DNA from: DTU063 sp001512695
Lineage (GTDB): Bacteria; Bacillota; Thermosediminibacteria; Thermosediminibacterales; Tepidanaerobacteraceae
Direction of reading: 5' to 3'
DNA length: 62,737 bases
Assembly: GCA_049658265.1 (NCBI GenBank)
Contig: JBASOM010000012.1
Location: 1-62,737 of the forward strand
Part shown: in pieces, positions 1 to 9,261 of the stretch
Layout of the letters: the number at the start of each line of letters is the position of its first letter
How positions within the stretch are numbered: position 1 is the first letter of the stretch
Position numbers and translations under genes: made by a program
The notes under the pieces: generated by a model
Databases searched by the model: none
What the model saw: only the letters and a program-made list of their open reading frames with translations
What the model was told of the DNA's origin: nothing

Positions 1-463
1 CGCCTTCGATGAGCTTCATTTTCCGCGCTACCACGCCGATTCGATACATGATTCTGTTGTCCACATTGAGCATGCTGGCAGTCTTAACAGCAGAACCTAC
101 TGCAATGCCTAAGTCCACCAACCTCCACGCACAGAAGGGACCTGCAAATTCAATGCCTTCTCTGGGTTTAGTCAGTTCTTCACATTTGTCGAATCCGCAG
201 GCTCCGCAGTTTAAACCGGAAGTCTTGGCATCTTTTATAGCCACAAGGAGAACTGCCCCGCAGCTTGCAACACCTCTGCCGTCCCTATCGTAGTTCCTCT
301 TGCCGCGTTCTTCGCCGTAGGCAGCCATTTCTTCTCCGAGTCTCGCAAGCTCTGCTTCATCGTCAATGACCTTAATTTCTATGTAGTCTTTTCCCGCAGT
401 TTTGGGAGCCGTCCTGGCTGATAGGGCCATGAATTGTGCCGCCATCTTCAATGCATCTTTCAT
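1..463 (-). CDS. DUF2148 ferredoxin-domain protein (3' end outside the window)
   Basis: Translating the minus strand from the ATG at 463 gives 154 residues that stay open to the window edge. The start has a strong ribosome-binding site (GGAGGAG, complement of 471-477). The protein holds a Cys cluster CGACGFDKC followed about 20 residues later by another Cys (FCAWR). This arrangement is typical of the DUF2148 family, small putative [4Fe-4S] proteins of strict anaerobes. The family is usually about 180 residues, so only the C-terminal end is missing. No enzymatic role is established for the family. The separate open frame on the plus strand at 9-293 is its shadow. Confidence 0.8.
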   Translation of the reverse strand, partial: MKDALKMAAQFMALSARTAPKTAGKDYIEIKVIDDEAELARLGEEMAAYGEERGKRNYDRDGRGVASCGAVLLVAIKDAKTSGLNCGACGFDKCEELTKPREGIEFAGPFCAWRLVDLGIAVGSAVKTASMLNVDNRIMYRIGVVARKMKLIEG

Positions 464-485
464 AAAAAATCTCCTCCTCATAATA

Positions 486-1775
486 TTAATTTATGTGTAA
501 GCTTTCTTGTCGAGGAAAACAATGGTCCTCAAGGGACCTAGTTTCATACTTTTTTTGCTTGCATTTTATCCGTTCAAGGCGCTTTTTAAGCTCTACAATT
601 TCATCTTTTAATGTATATCCCACAAGGCTATTCTTTTTATACACATTTTCCAATGCCATTTGAGCTGCCTTTGCTGCCCTGTTATAATCTTTGAGCATGT
701 GTTCATAGTATTTGGCAAGTTCTACCAGTGCAAAGACGGGCCGAATATTGGCCTCTACCATGGCCATCCAAAGTCTTTCAGCCTCCTGCCAGCGCCCCAA
801 TCGCTTGTACAGCAGCGATAGCTGGGCGTGGGTCTTTTCCCTGACTCCCTGTACCTGCAGGGCTCTTTTGTAGCACTCTATACTTTCCTCGACCATCCCC
901 ATGTCTTCAAAAACCCTGCCCAAACAGTAGTAGTCTTGATTTTTACAGCTTGTAGTATCTAACGGCTCTTTAAAGGCATTGGCCATGCTTATTGTAAGGG
1001 TAACCATAGATAAGATATCCATTCGGTTGTGGTAAAACACGGGTTTTAGGGGGTAAGGATTGCTGTCCCTTAAAAATCTAAAATATACAGATGGGATTTC
1101 ATAGCTGGGTATGTCACCTTCCCGTTTAAGGGAAAGGAGATTTTGCTCCAGAGATGATAAGCTTACACTCTCCAAGCGTTCCTTATACAGCCTTCTTGCC
1201 GCGGACAAGAGGTCGAGGTGAAAAGTTTTGTTAAAGGGGCTTTCCATGCGGCTTATCATGTACCGGGCTTCCAGCAATGGTATATCGTAGGATTTGCCGT
1301 TAAAGGTTACTAGACTGTCAAATTTTTTCAGAAGGTTACTTAAGCTGTAAAGGGCAGCCGCCTCTTTATCGTAGTCGCTTATAAAATACTGTAAGACCTT
1401 AAAACTATCGCCTTCAAAAAATCCTACACCTATTAAAAAAGCTAAAGTGCCGCTGCCTCCGGCAAGGCCGGTAGTCTCCGTATCGATGAATACTGCTCGC
1501 CTAAAATCCAAGTCCTCGTAATCCGGGCATTTGGCAATGAGCTTAATTATTTCCCCGGAAATATTGTAAATCAAATTCAGCTGAACGTTCCCATGGATAT
1601 GGGAGTCGGGATAGGACCTCTCTACCAAAAGGTGCTCACCGAAGGGTGTAGATATCTCTATCGTCCCAAGTATATCCCCTAATGATTTGTGAAAATTTGT
1701 TGTTAGATTTTTCTCATCCTTTTTTTCCTTAGGCTTTGTTGACAAAAAGGCCCTCAACTTTTCCGAAAGCTTCAA
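486..1775 (-). CDS. mrfB: MrfB (YprB)-like DEDD exonuclease with TPR tail
   Basis: 429 aa. The N-terminal half is an RNase H-fold 3'-5' exonuclease domain. Motif I is FIDTETTG (D98, E100), motif II is TFNGKSYDIPLL (D164) and motif III is YHNRMDIL (H249, D253), so all acidic metal ligands and the general-base His are present. The C-terminal part (about 280-420) has helical tetratricopeptide-like repeats. The start codon overlaps the end of mrfA by 4 bp, so translation is coupled. In Bacillus subtilis the MrfA/MrfB pair (YprA/YprB) acts in a UvrABC-independent response to mitomycin C damage; the same role is inferred here from pairing and motifs. Confidence 0.88.
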   Translation of the reverse strand: MKLSEKLRAFLSTKPKEKKDEKNLTTNFHKSLGDILGTIEISTPFGEHLLVERSYPDSHIHGNVQLNLIYNISGEIIKLIAKCPDYEDLDFRRAVFIDTETTGLAGGSGTLAFLIGVGFFEGDSFKVLQYFISDYDKEAAALYSLSNLLKKFDSLVTFNGKSYDIPLLEARYMISRMESPFNKTFHLDLLSAARRLYKERLESVSLSSLEQNLLSLKREGDIPSYEIPSVYFRFLRDSNPYPLKPVFYHNRMDILSMVTLTISMANAFKEPLDTTSCKNQDYYCLGRVFEDMGMVEESIECYKRALQVQGVREKTHAQLSLLYKRLGRWQEAERLWMAMVEANIRPVFALVELAKYYEHMLKDYNRAAKAAQMALENVYKKNSLVGYTLKDEIVELKKRLERIKCKQKKYETRSLEDHCFPRQESLHIN

Positions 1776-4030
1776 TCGGAAAGCACCCCTTTAATAATTT
1801 TCAGAGCGAAGTCTTTGCTGCCATGGCCCACTTCTTCATGGGGTCCAACACAGGATGGGCAGCCATCTTCACAGTCGCATTCCAATATGACTTGGCGTGC
1901 AGCTTTTAATAATTGGTCTTCCATTGTGTAGAGCTTCTCGGCAAAACCCACGCCGCCAGGAAAGTTGTCGTAGATAAAGATGGTTGGCTTTTGGGTAAAG
2001 GGTGATTTGATTTGCACAACTCCGCGAATATCTTTTGGGTCACACATTAAATACAGCGGTGCTATGTTTACCATCACATTGCAAAGCCCCAATAGCCCCG
2101 ACTTTATCTCTTCAATCGAAAGGCCACCTGTGTTTTCGGGAATGGATATCCAGTAAGCTGTAGTGTGCATTTCTTCAGGAGGCAGGTGGATGGGGCCAAA
2201 ACCCAAGTTCTCATGGGTAAAAAACTTTATCTTTTTAAACATGGTTGCAAGACTTGTCACCATTACTTCTCCCAGGTAGTTTTGGCTATTGGCCACTGTT
2301 TTTTCTCTAAACATGTCCAAAACCTTTATTTCAACAGCAAGATTGGCATCGGTATAGTAATCTACGTTGACCTTTCGAACATAGGCCTTTTTCTCCTCGT
2401 AGTCAAGCTTTTCCACCTGGTATTGTTGTCCGGCATGAATGTAAATGGCTTCTTCGTGAATCAGCATTGGAGCGCTGCTGCGGTCAACCTCGCCGATGAC
2501 CTTGGCGCCCTCGGTGATATCAATAATGACGAAGTTTTCCGCCGATGCACTTCTAAGACTTATGTCTTCCGCAGGAAAGGATTCTGCCATCCAGTGCCAA
2601 CGACCTCCCACATGCCGAAGGATCCCTTCATCTTCTAAAAAGGCCAATATCTCATTTATGGGCTGGTCGCCGAAAGTTTCGCCATCGCTGAAAGGCAGCT
2701 CAAAAGCGGCGCATTTTATGTGACTTACAAGAATGTAAAGGTTATCCGGATTTATTAAGCCGTATTCCGGTGTGGCATCAAAGAAGTACTCCGGATGGTT
2801 GATTATAAACTGGTCAAGGGGGCTACTGGAAGCCACCAAAATTGAAGCAGATACCGAGTTTCTTCTGCCAGCACGGCCTGCCTGCTGCCAGGTGCTGGCT
2901 ACCGACCCGGGATAGCCCGTTATTATACTAGCGTCCAAATTACCGATATCTATGCCAAGTTCCAAGGCATTGGTGCTCACCACACCAAGGATTTTTCCCT
3001 CACGAAGACCCTTCTCTATTTCCCTGCGCTCCTTGGGCAGGTACCCTCCCCGATATCCCCTTACGAGATTTGTTCCTCCGGGGAGCTTTTTCATGTCTTC
3101 CTGTAAATAGGTAAGGAGCACCTCTACCGCCAAGCGGCTTCGAGCAAATGTTATAGTTTGAATCTTATTATTTAAAAACTTTGAAGCAAGGGCTTTCGCT
3201 TCCAGCAAACTACTCCTACGAATTCCCAGCTGCCTGTTTACCACCGGAGGGTTGTAGAATATGATGTTCTTCTCGCCTGCAGGTGCACCATTTTCATCAA
3301 TTAAGACAGCAGGCTTTCCCGTCAGTTTTTCCGAAAGCTCTCCTGGATTTGCAATGGTAGCAGAACAGCAAATGAATACGGGGTTTGAACCGTAAAAATT
3401 GCATATGCGCCTTAGTCTTCTAAGGACATTCGCAGTGTGACTTCCGAATATTCCCCGGTAAATGTGCACTTCATCTATAACTATGTACTTTAAATTGGTA
3501 AAAAGTTTCATCCACTTGGTATGGTGAGGAAGTATTCCGGTGTGCAGCATGTCCGGATTCGTGACAACTATATGGCCATCCTTGCGAATAGCTACTCGTG
3601 CATTGACCGGGGTGTCACCATCATAGGTGAATGTCTTTATGTTTGCGTCCATATCATCTACTAATTCCATCAGTTCAGACACCTGGTCCTGGGAGAGAGC
3701 CTTTGTGGGAAAAAGATATATGGCCCTGGCATCTTTGTCGGAAAGGAGGGTGTTTAAGACCGGAAGATTGTAACAAAGGGACTTACCCGAAGCGGTGGGG
3801 GTAACCACGGTAATATCATGGCCAGTCATAACCTCATCCAGAGCCCTCCGCTGGTGAGAATAAAGCCTGTATATGCCTTTCTTGTTTAATGCTTTAATCA
3901 ACTTTGGGTTTAAGTATTCGGGAAAATCCTCATACCTGCCTGAACTTTCAGATACAACTTCCCAGTGAGTTATATTTTTGTAAAAACGCTCCTGAGTCCT
4001 GAGCTGATCCAAAACTTGCTCCAGATTCAT
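1772..4030 (-). CDS. mrfA: MrfA (YprA)-like superfamily 2 DNA helicase
   Basis: 752 aa. Helicase motifs appear in order: Walker A TPTASGKS near residue 80, the DEVH box (VIDEVHIYRG), motif III CCSATIANPGE, and motif VI QQAGRAGRR. The C-terminal DUF1998-type domain ends with a four-cysteine zinc site, CDCEDGCPSC, as expected for MrfA. The start is the ATG at 4030, with an AGAGGGG ribosome-binding site a few bases upstream. It is the first gene of the mrfA-mrfB operon. The family uses ATP to translocate on DNA and helps repair mitomycin-type adducts. Full family length, no visible defect. Confidence 0.92.
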   Translation of the reverse strand: MNLEQVLDQLRTQERFYKNITHWEVVSESSGRYEDFPEYLNPKLIKALNKKGIYRLYSHQRRALDEVMTGHDITVVTPTASGKSLCYNLPVLNTLLSDKDARAIYLFPTKALSQDQVSELMELVDDMDANIKTFTYDGDTPVNARVAIRKDGHIVVTNPDMLHTGILPHHTKWMKLFTNLKYIVIDEVHIYRGIFGSHTANVLRRLRRICNFYGSNPVFICCSATIANPGELSEKLTGKPAVLIDENGAPAGEKNIIFYNPPVVNRQLGIRRSSLLEAKALASKFLNNKIQTITFARSRLAVEVLLTYLQEDMKKLPGGTNLVRGYRGGYLPKERREIEKGLREGKILGVVSTNALELGIDIGNLDASIITGYPGSVASTWQQAGRAGRRNSVSASILVASSSPLDQFIINHPEYFFDATPEYGLINPDNLYILVSHIKCAAFELPFSDGETFGDQPINEILAFLEDEGILRHVGGRWHWMAESFPAEDISLRSASAENFVIIDITEGAKVIGEVDRSSAPMLIHEEAIYIHAGQQYQVEKLDYEEKKAYVRKVNVDYYTDANLAVEIKVLDMFREKTVANSQNYLGEVMVTSLATMFKKIKFFTHENLGFGPIHLPPEEMHTTAYWISIPENTGGLSIEEIKSGLLGLCNVMVNIAPLYLMCDPKDIRGVVQIKSPFTQKPTIFIYDNFPGGVGFAEKLYTMEDQLLKAARQVILECDCEDGCPSCVGPHEEVGHGSKDFALKIIKGVLSD

Positions 4031-4061
4031 CTGATATCCCCTCTCCCATGCTTTGTCCTTT

Positions 4062-4070
4062 ATTATAGCA
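4062..4070 (-). promoter_or_regulatory. Extended -10 promoter candidate for mrfA-mrfB
   Basis: Read on the minus strand this is TGCTATAAT, an extended -10 element about 32-40 bp upstream of the mrfA ATG. No good -35 hexamer is visible 17 bp further upstream, which is normal for extended -10 promoters. No LexA/DinR box was recognised near it. Confidence 0.45.
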
Positions 4071-4138
4071 TAGGAAAAAACGTAAAAAAAGCTTTGCAGT
4101 TATCCAAGCCCCCGGCTTGAAAGAACAATTGTCTTTAT

Positions 4139-4176
4139 AAAAAAAGCCTTGATGTTTTACTCATCAGGCTTTTTTT
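4139..4176 (-). terminator. Intrinsic terminator of the symporter gene
   Basis: The arms AAGCC(T)TGATG (4144-4154) and CATCAGGCTT (4162-4171) form a stem with one bulged base around a short loop. On the minus strand the stem is followed by a run of T. It lies just after the stop codon of the symporter gene. A-runs on both sides mean it could also stop plus-strand transcription. Confidence 0.75.
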
Positions 4177-4196
4177 GTATAAGGAAAATATTAAGC

Positions 4197-5558
4197 TTAA
4201 AACTTCAGTATGCCGATGGAATCTAAGAAAATGATGATTATCAGTAAAGGTGTTATATATTTTACGACTGTGTAAAACAGGTTTACAACACCTTTGTTGT
4301 TAAGCTGCCCATTGTTGGAAAGTTCCAATGCAAGGCTTTTTTTACCCAAAATCCAAACAATAAAGAGGACCGTAAACAAACCTCCCACGGGCATTAAGAT
4401 ATTTGAAGATATGTAGTCATAAAGGTCAAAAAACGTCTTGCCGAAAATCTTAACGGTTCCCAAGAGCGAACCCGCATCTGCTGAAAGGGATGCGGTAGAA
4501 CCCAAGAGGGCTATTGTCACAGCAGACATTATAGTAGCAGTTGGTCGAGAAAAGCCCTTTTCCTCTACCAGGTAAGCAACAGGCACTTCAAGCAACGACA
4601 TCATGGCAGTGGTGGCAGCTATTGCTGTCAGCAGGAAGAATATTGTCAGCAAAATGTTTCCTAAAGGCATCTTGCTAAAAACCATAGGTATGGTGATAAA
4701 TAACAGGCCCGGACCCGCGTCAGGTTCAAATCCAAAAGCAAAAACCGCCGGGAATATTGCAAGGCCGGCCATCATGGATACTAGAATGTCTGAAAGAGCA
4801 ACCTTTATAGCAGTGGCGGGTAGGTTTTGTCTGTTATCGAAGTAGCTTCCATAGGTGACCATGGTGCCCATACCAACCGAGAGTTTAAAGAAAGCAAGGC
4901 CTAACGCTATTATGATAACTTCCCTGTTTAGCTTTACAAAATCAGGTTTAAATAAGAACTCGATACCCTTTTGGGCTCCGGGTAAAGTCAGTGCCCTTAT
5001 GTCACATAAAAGTAACAGCACGAACAAGATGGGCATTAGGGTTTTGGTCATTCTCTCAATGCCTTTTTGAACCCCGGCAATAATAATGGAACTAACAACA
5101 ATAAGGACGATTATCTGCCATACTATGGGCTCATAATAGCTGGTTATGAGTTTACCAAAAACCCCTACGGTAGTCTCGGGGCTTGTATTGATGAAGGTGC
5201 CCCCCAGGGCTCGGAAAATATAAGAGTATACCCATCCGGCCACACTTGTATAAAAGAGCATGATAAGAAAAGAAGCTGCAATGCCCGAGTAGCCTATAAG
5301 ATACCAAGCTGACCCTGGCGCTAATTTTTTAAATGCTCCCACCGGGTTAGAATTTGCCCGTCTACCAATGACAAATTCGGACACCATTACGGGAATACCG
5401 GCAAGTACAACACAGATTAAGTAGATTACGATAAAAGCTGCCCCGCCATATTGGCCGGTAAAGTAAGGGAATTTCCATATGTTGCCAAGACCCACAGCTG
5501 AACCGAGTGTTGCAGTCAATACTCCAAGACTAGTTGTGAATTTATCCCTGTTTTGCAA
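4197..5558 (-). CDS. Sodium:neurotransmitter symporter (NSS/LeuT) family transporter
   Basis: 453 aa membrane protein with about 11-12 hydrophobic segments. The first transmembrane region carries the NSS signature GLGNIWKFPY, which in LeuT contributes to the sodium and substrate sites. Bacterial NSS proteins take up amino acids with Na+; the substrate cannot be read from sequence. The start is a TTG (5558) preceded at 7 bp by a strong GGGGAGG ribosome-binding site. The gene is monocistronic, with a promoter/palindrome region upstream and a terminator downstream. Confidence 0.9.
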   Translation of the reverse strand: MQNRDKFTTSLGVLTATLGSAVGLGNIWKFPYFTGQYGGAAFIVIYLICVVLAGIPVMVSEFVIGRRANSNPVGAFKKLAPGSAWYLIGYSGIAASFLIMLFYTSVAGWVYSYIFRALGGTFINTSPETTVGVFGKLITSYYEPIVWQIIVLIVVSSIIIAGVQKGIERMTKTLMPILFVLLLLCDIRALTLPGAQKGIEFLFKPDFVKLNREVIIIALGLAFFKLSVGMGTMVTYGSYFDNRQNLPATAIKVALSDILVSMMAGLAIFPAVFAFGFEPDAGPGLLFITIPMVFSKMPLGNILLTIFFLLTAIAATTAMMSLLEVPVAYLVEEKGFSRPTATIMSAVTIALLGSTASLSADAGSLLGTVKIFGKTFFDLYDYISSNILMPVGGLFTVLFIVWILGKKSLALELSNNGQLNNKGVVNLFYTVVKYITPLLIIIIFLDSIGILKF

Positions 5559-5575
5559 AAACTCGCCTCCCCAAT

Positions 5576-5595
5576 TAATATTAATTAATATTATA
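5576..5595 (-). promoter_or_regulatory. -10 box overlapped by an 18-bp palindrome upstream of the symporter
   Basis: Positions 5576-5593 form a perfect palindrome whose core is AATATTAATTAATATT. A minus-strand TATAAT (5595-5590) overlaps its edge, about 35 bp upstream of the TTG start. The arrangement suits an operator over the transcription start. The stretch is purely A/T, so chance is possible. No consensus -35 is visible. Confidence 0.4.
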
Positions 5596-5727
5596 GATTG
5601 TTTTTATTGTATCACATGAATATTATACTGCAGTTACTTGGAATATTAAAGACTCAAGTTTTAATAATAAATTAAGGATTTTTATCAAAGAATAAGTACA
5701 GAATAAAAAATTATAGGAGGTAGATAA

Positions 5728-5925
5728 ATGATGGTCAGCAAAATGCAGCTTCGTTCCGTAGGTGAAATGTGTCCCGGATACGTTCAATCACGCAATATTT
5801 CTTGGACTCTTGCCGCGGAAAACATCGAAAATGATGTGAGCTGTGAAACTTGTCTTCACTGGAAAGACAACAGATGTAAGATCGATCTATTTGATGAAGT
5901 TCTATCAAGCCTTGATCAGACTTGA
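5728..5925 (+). CDS. Small cysteine-containing protein, unknown function
   Basis: 65 aa. It opens with two ATG codons 7-10 bp after a good TAGGAGG ribosome-binding site (5713-5719), which supports real translation. It has one Cys near residue 15 (MCPGY) and a later C-x2-C-x6-C set (SCETCLHWKDNRC), suggestive of a metal or small Fe-S site. There is no membrane segment or signal peptide. I do not recognise a family. It stands alone between the symporter promoter and the end of the hydrogenase operon. Confidence 0.6.
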   Translation: MMVSKMQLRSVGEMCPGYVQSRNISWTLAAENIENDVSCETCLHWKDNRCKIDLFDEVLSSLDQT

Positions 5926-5937
5926 AACATAATCCAT

Positions 5938-5965
5938 AAAAAAAGACCTTTGCCGAGCAAAGGTT
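5938..5965 (-). terminator. Terminator of the sensory hydrogenase operon
   Basis: On the minus strand an 8-bp stem ACCTTTGC / GCAAAGGT (5957-5964 and 5946-5953) with a 3-base loop is followed by seven T residues. It lies about 90 bp after the stop codon of the phosphatase gene. It has no T-run on the plus strand, so it points to the minus-strand operon. Confidence 0.8.
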
Positions 5966-6053
5966 AGAGATTGAAAGAGAGAACATAAGATTGTTAAAAG
6001 GAGAGTATCTTATCTGGCAGTATAATTAAAGAAATCATATTATTTAACAAAAA

Positions 6054-7226
6054 TCAATAGTAAACAATTTCTATATGTTTACCCATTTTATCTAATATAT
6101 CTACCAATTCTTTTACTATGTTCAGTTTTATGGAAAGGTTTTTCGGAAAACCCGGATTTTGATGGGCCGGATTGATAGCCTTACCTAAAAGAAACGTGAT
6201 ATCGGTGGCATTCAATAAAAACATTGCCAGTCTTGAAGCGCCGTCCTTTTGTTGCTGAAGCTGTCTAAGTTCTGAATATTGGACATCAGTGTCTATGAAT
6301 CTCGTTAGTATTTTACAGGTGCGATCTAGGGTTAAAACACCTTCCGTTACTAGATCTATACCCTTGATCCAGGCAATGGGAGGAATGGTGGGGTCAACAA
6401 AATTCGTAGATGTCTTTATCTCTCTATCTAATACTCGAGCTACAATTTGAGCAGCTGTCCCTCCACAAACTATTTTTTTCCCCGGCTTTTCAATCAGATG
6501 ATTGACTACTTTTTCGTCATCATCAGGATTTTGTGGTGGCCCAGCAAACACAGTTACGAATTGGGGAGAAATTATTTTTAAGGCAACAATAGTAGCATCA
6601 TCTCCTGGCATATCTAAATAAAAGTTCATCGTGGCTTCTGAAAGTAATTTAACAAGGCTGGCGATGGTCGTTTCAACCTTAGATATTTTCTCAATGTACT
6701 GTGCTATATTTTCCCACTGCCAACCGAGGTTTAATATTCCACCTACCCCTGCATGCACCACTCCATCGCTCATGGCAATGAAAACATCATCTCTCTGTAC
6801 CCTTAACCTGTATTCTTTTACTTCTTTACCATCAATCTCCCTCGTTGTTCCCTCCAGCCTTAATACTTTGCCATCCCGCAAGAGCATGACAGGCGGGTTG
6901 CCGTATTCAACGATATAACAGTTCCCCTGCAAATCCACCCTTATTATCGTAAAAGTGGAATATGCTATCTTGCGGATTTTGCATATGGGAAGAGTGGCCA
7001 TGATGGTCTTTACAGTTTCTTCAATGGAGGAACCTTCCCTCAGCATAGTCAGGGCTATTTTGGTAGTCAGTGTCGAAAGGATATTAGCTTTAACTCCGCT
7101 GCCCAAGCCGTCAGCCATGACCATGATGGTCTCTTCCGGGCTTTGTACAGCCTCTACCTTGTCTCCGCACAGTTCTTCACCAAATTTATTAGTGCTCTCC
7201 CAATACAATTCAGTTCTTACTTCCAT
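6054..7226 (-). CDS. SpoIIE/PP2C-type serine phosphatase of the hydrogenase operon
   Basis: 390 aa. The first ~215 residues are a PP2C-like SpoIIE domain, with the metal-binding aspartate motifs MADGLGSG, MSDGV and GDDATIV. The remaining ~170 residues form a conserved-looking extension with no motif I can name. The ATG shares one base with the TAA of the upstream hydrogenase gene (TAATG), so translation is tightly coupled. Such phosphatases accompany group C sensory [FeFe]-hydrogenases in clostridia. The inferred job is the output module that dephosphorylates a protein when the sensor reads H2 or redox state. There are no membrane segments, so it acts in the cytoplasm. Confidence 0.85.
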   Translation of the reverse strand: MEVRTELYWESTNKFGEELCGDKVEAVQSPEETIMVMADGLGSGVKANILSTLTTKIALTMLREGSSIEETVKTIMATLPICKIRKIAYSTFTIIRVDLQGNCYIVEYGNPPVMLLRDGKVLRLEGTTREIDGKEVKEYRLRVQRDDVFIAMSDGVVHAGVGGILNLGWQWENIAQYIEKISKVETTIASLVKLLSEATMNFYLDMPGDDATIVALKIISPQFVTVFAGPPQNPDDDEKVVNHLIEKPGKKIVCGGTAAQIVARVLDREIKTSTNFVDPTIPPIAWIKGIDLVTEGVLTLDRTCKILTRFIDTDVQYSELRQLQQQKDGASRLAMFLLNATDITFLLGKAINPAHQNPGFPKNLSIKLNIVKELVDILDKMGKHIEIVYY

Positions 7227-8950
7227 TAGTCTTCACCCGGTATCTCATCAATTAAGAGCCGTTGGATTTTGTTTAGCAAGACTTTTGTCTCAGCCGTTGT
7301 CTCTCCCAAAACACTTGCAATTTCTTGAGCTACTCTCATCTGCTTATCTATTACCTCTTGTGCAGTTTTAATTGTTTCCCTACGGAGCCGTGCATCTCTT
7401 TCCTGGATTTGTTGCTCTTCCGTTATATCCGTTATGATACTGATTACCAATGAATGTTCCTTTTCGAAATATATATCTTGTTTGGTTATGAGCCCATATT
7501 GAGGCAGGACTACCTTTTTATTTATAATGTTTTGTTTCGTCTTGCTTACAAACCTAAAATCATCGTCATCAAAAAGCAAGCTTAAGGGTTTATGAATAAC
7601 GTCCCCGCTATTCACCCTAAACATAGTCTCTGCCCCATTATTGAATACCTGGACATTTATATCCTTATCAACTGCGATAATAGCATTAGGTGTTGACTGT
7701 ATGATCAGGTTAGAGAGGGATTCGGCTCGATTTCTCATATAGGGCAGGCACATGTGAATTTCAGCCATGCCGTTATACACAGCCTCCGCCTTTTCCCGAC
7801 ATGAATTGTAGCCACAAGCACCGCAGTTTAATTCATGTTCAGGCCTATACTTCCCCGTAGCCTCCAAAATGCGAGTAATGTCCTGTTCGCTGGGTTTTTT
7901 TGTTTTTATGGGAGTAGGCTCAAACTTTTTTTCGAAATCAAAAGACAAGCCCTGACCGGATATGGAAATAGACTCCTTGCAAGGGCTGTTATGTCGCGCA
8001 AAAATTTTTACACACTTAATTCGTTTAAAGGGACCTCTATCTATGATATCAATAGCAGGCCCATTTATACAGCCGCCTTCGCAGGCATTCATTTCTATCC
8101 AGGTGCGATGAAACTCGCCTTTTCTCAATTCATCCAGCATAAGCATGCAGTTTTCCTTGCCGCTAACTTCAATAAACTCCCGCCAGGGGTCTTCGATTAG
8201 TGGTTTTATGGTCTTGTAACTGCCCCCGGGAATAGGATAAAAATTGGCATCGTCACAAAAGCCATTATCTTGTTCATTTACGGGTTCTAGTATAGGATCT
8301 ATCCCTTCTTCCTTCCACCAGGCTGTGAGTTCCTCAAAAGTCAAGGCCGCATCGATGCCGTAATTGCCATTGTCATGAATTTCTACTTTTTTCGCGAGGC
8401 AAGGCCCTATAAATGCTACTTCCTTGTGTCCCTTTATCTTTTTTAGATATCTGCCATGGGCTTCCATGGGAGATACCACTGGGACTAAACATTCTACTAG
8501 TTCCGGGTAGTATTTTTGAACCAGGTAATTGATGGCGGGACATGCCGTTGTAATCAGATTGGGTTTTGTTCTGTCGTTATAGTGCTTTAAATAGTCTGAG
8601 GCAATTAGTCTTGCGCCAACCGATGTTTGATAAACATTTGAAAAACCAAGTCTTTTTATGGCTGATACGATCTGACTATAATGATTAAAATGAAAAACCC
8701 CGGCAAAAGAGGGCGCAAGGCTTACGGCAATATCCTTGTCTATCTTTAGTAACTCTTTTACTCGCTGAATATCGCTTTTTATGGTCTTGGCATTTTGTGG
8801 ACAAATTGTAAGACATGTACCACAGGTAATACATCTTTCGTCAACTATCTGGGCTTGGTCGTTTTCCATGCGTATAGCCTTTACAGGGCACGCTCTTAAG
8901 CATTTATAGCAATTTTTACAATTTGCACTGGCAAAATTAATGACCTCCAT
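7226..8950 (-). CDS. hydS: Group C (sensory, HydS-like) [FeFe]-hydrogenase with PAS domain
   Basis: 574 aa from the ATG at 8950, which lies 4 bp after the upstream stop; a longer frame from 9028 would overlap that gene. Domains: two [4Fe-4S] ferredoxin motifs (C11-C21, C40-C50), the H-cluster domain (about 75-330), a further Fe-S motif CGACGYNSC (376-384) with a Cys at 401, a PAS domain (about 412-510) and a coiled C-terminus. All four H-cluster ligand cysteines are present (C137, C184, C290, C294). The proton-transfer cysteine that precedes the first ligand in catalytic enzymes is Ala136 (TACP). That replacement, the PAS domain and the phosphatase neighbour mark a sensor rather than a bulk H2 producer. 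Confidence 0.88.
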   Translation of the reverse strand: MEVINFASANCKNCYKCLRACPVKAIRMENDQAQIVDERCITCGTCLTICPQNAKTIKSDIQRVKELLKIDKDIAVSLAPSFAGVFHFNHYSQIVSAIKRLGFSNVYQTSVGARLIASDYLKHYNDRTKPNLITTACPAINYLVQKYYPELVECLVPVVSPMEAHGRYLKKIKGHKEVAFIGPCLAKKVEIHDNGNYGIDAALTFEELTAWWKEEGIDPILEPVNEQDNGFCDDANFYPIPGGSYKTIKPLIEDPWREFIEVSGKENCMLMLDELRKGEFHRTWIEMNACEGGCINGPAIDIIDRGPFKRIKCVKIFARHNSPCKESISISGQGLSFDFEKKFEPTPIKTKKPSEQDITRILEATGKYRPEHELNCGACGYNSCREKAEAVYNGMAEIHMCLPYMRNRAESLSNLIIQSTPNAIIAVDKDINVQVFNNGAETMFRVNSGDVIHKPLSLLFDDDDFRFVSKTKQNIINKKVVLPQYGLITKQDIYFEKEHSLVISIITDITEEQQIQERDARLRRETIKTAQEVIDKQMRVAQEIASVLGETTAETKVLLNKIQRLLIDEIPGED

Positions 8951-8954
8951 TATA

Positions 8955-9197
8955 TTAAGCCCCCAATATCTTCTCCTTGAAAAAGGCCTCCGCACTTTCC
9001 AGGTCAACAGAATAGGGTTCGCTGTCATCTACTCTCACCGAGACAGGATTGCGACAATTGTTGCAGCAAAACTCTGCTTTTAACTCCCACTTATCTTCCA
9101 GACCGTGTTCCTTAATCAAGGCCTTAAATATTCTTATAATATCATAGGAACCTTTTAAGTGACAGGAGCTGCCAACACATACGCTGATTGTTCTCAT
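8955..9197 (-). CDS. Thioredoxin-like [2Fe-2S] ferredoxin (NuoE-type)
   Basis: 80 aa from the ATG at 9197, chosen because a GGAGAGGGG ribosome-binding site precedes it; the open frame extends to 9299 without one. Cysteines C-x4-C (CVGSSC) and C-x3-C (CCNNC) match the [2Fe-2S] ligands of the thioredoxin-like NuoE/HydC family. It is the first gene of the operon, directly behind the Rex-type promoter. It probably passes electrons to or from the sensory hydrogenase. Soluble cytoplasmic protein. Confidence 0.85.
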   Translation of the reverse strand: MRTISVCVGSSCHLKGSYDIIRIFKALIKEHGLEDKWELKAEFCCNNCRNPVSVRVDDSEPYSVDLESAEAFFKEKILGA

Positions 9198-9261
9198 AGT
9201 ATTTCCCCTCTCCTCAATTGAATATTCCATTAAAAAAGAGTCTGCATTTCGCTCTAAAGAC

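Noticed and set aside
9..293. Plus-strand open frame at the left edge
   Set aside because: It is the complement of the DUF2148 gene, which has a ribosome-binding site, a Cys cluster and family-like sequence; the plus frame has none of these.
5735..5986. Minus-strand 83-codon frame opposite the small Cys protein
   Set aside because: It lacks a ribosome-binding site and covers the terminator of the hydrogenase operon, so it is not a gene; the plus-strand frame has a good site.
7835..8200. Plus-strand frame opposite the hydrogenase gene
   Set aside because: Shadow of hydS; no ribosome-binding site and no recognisable protein.
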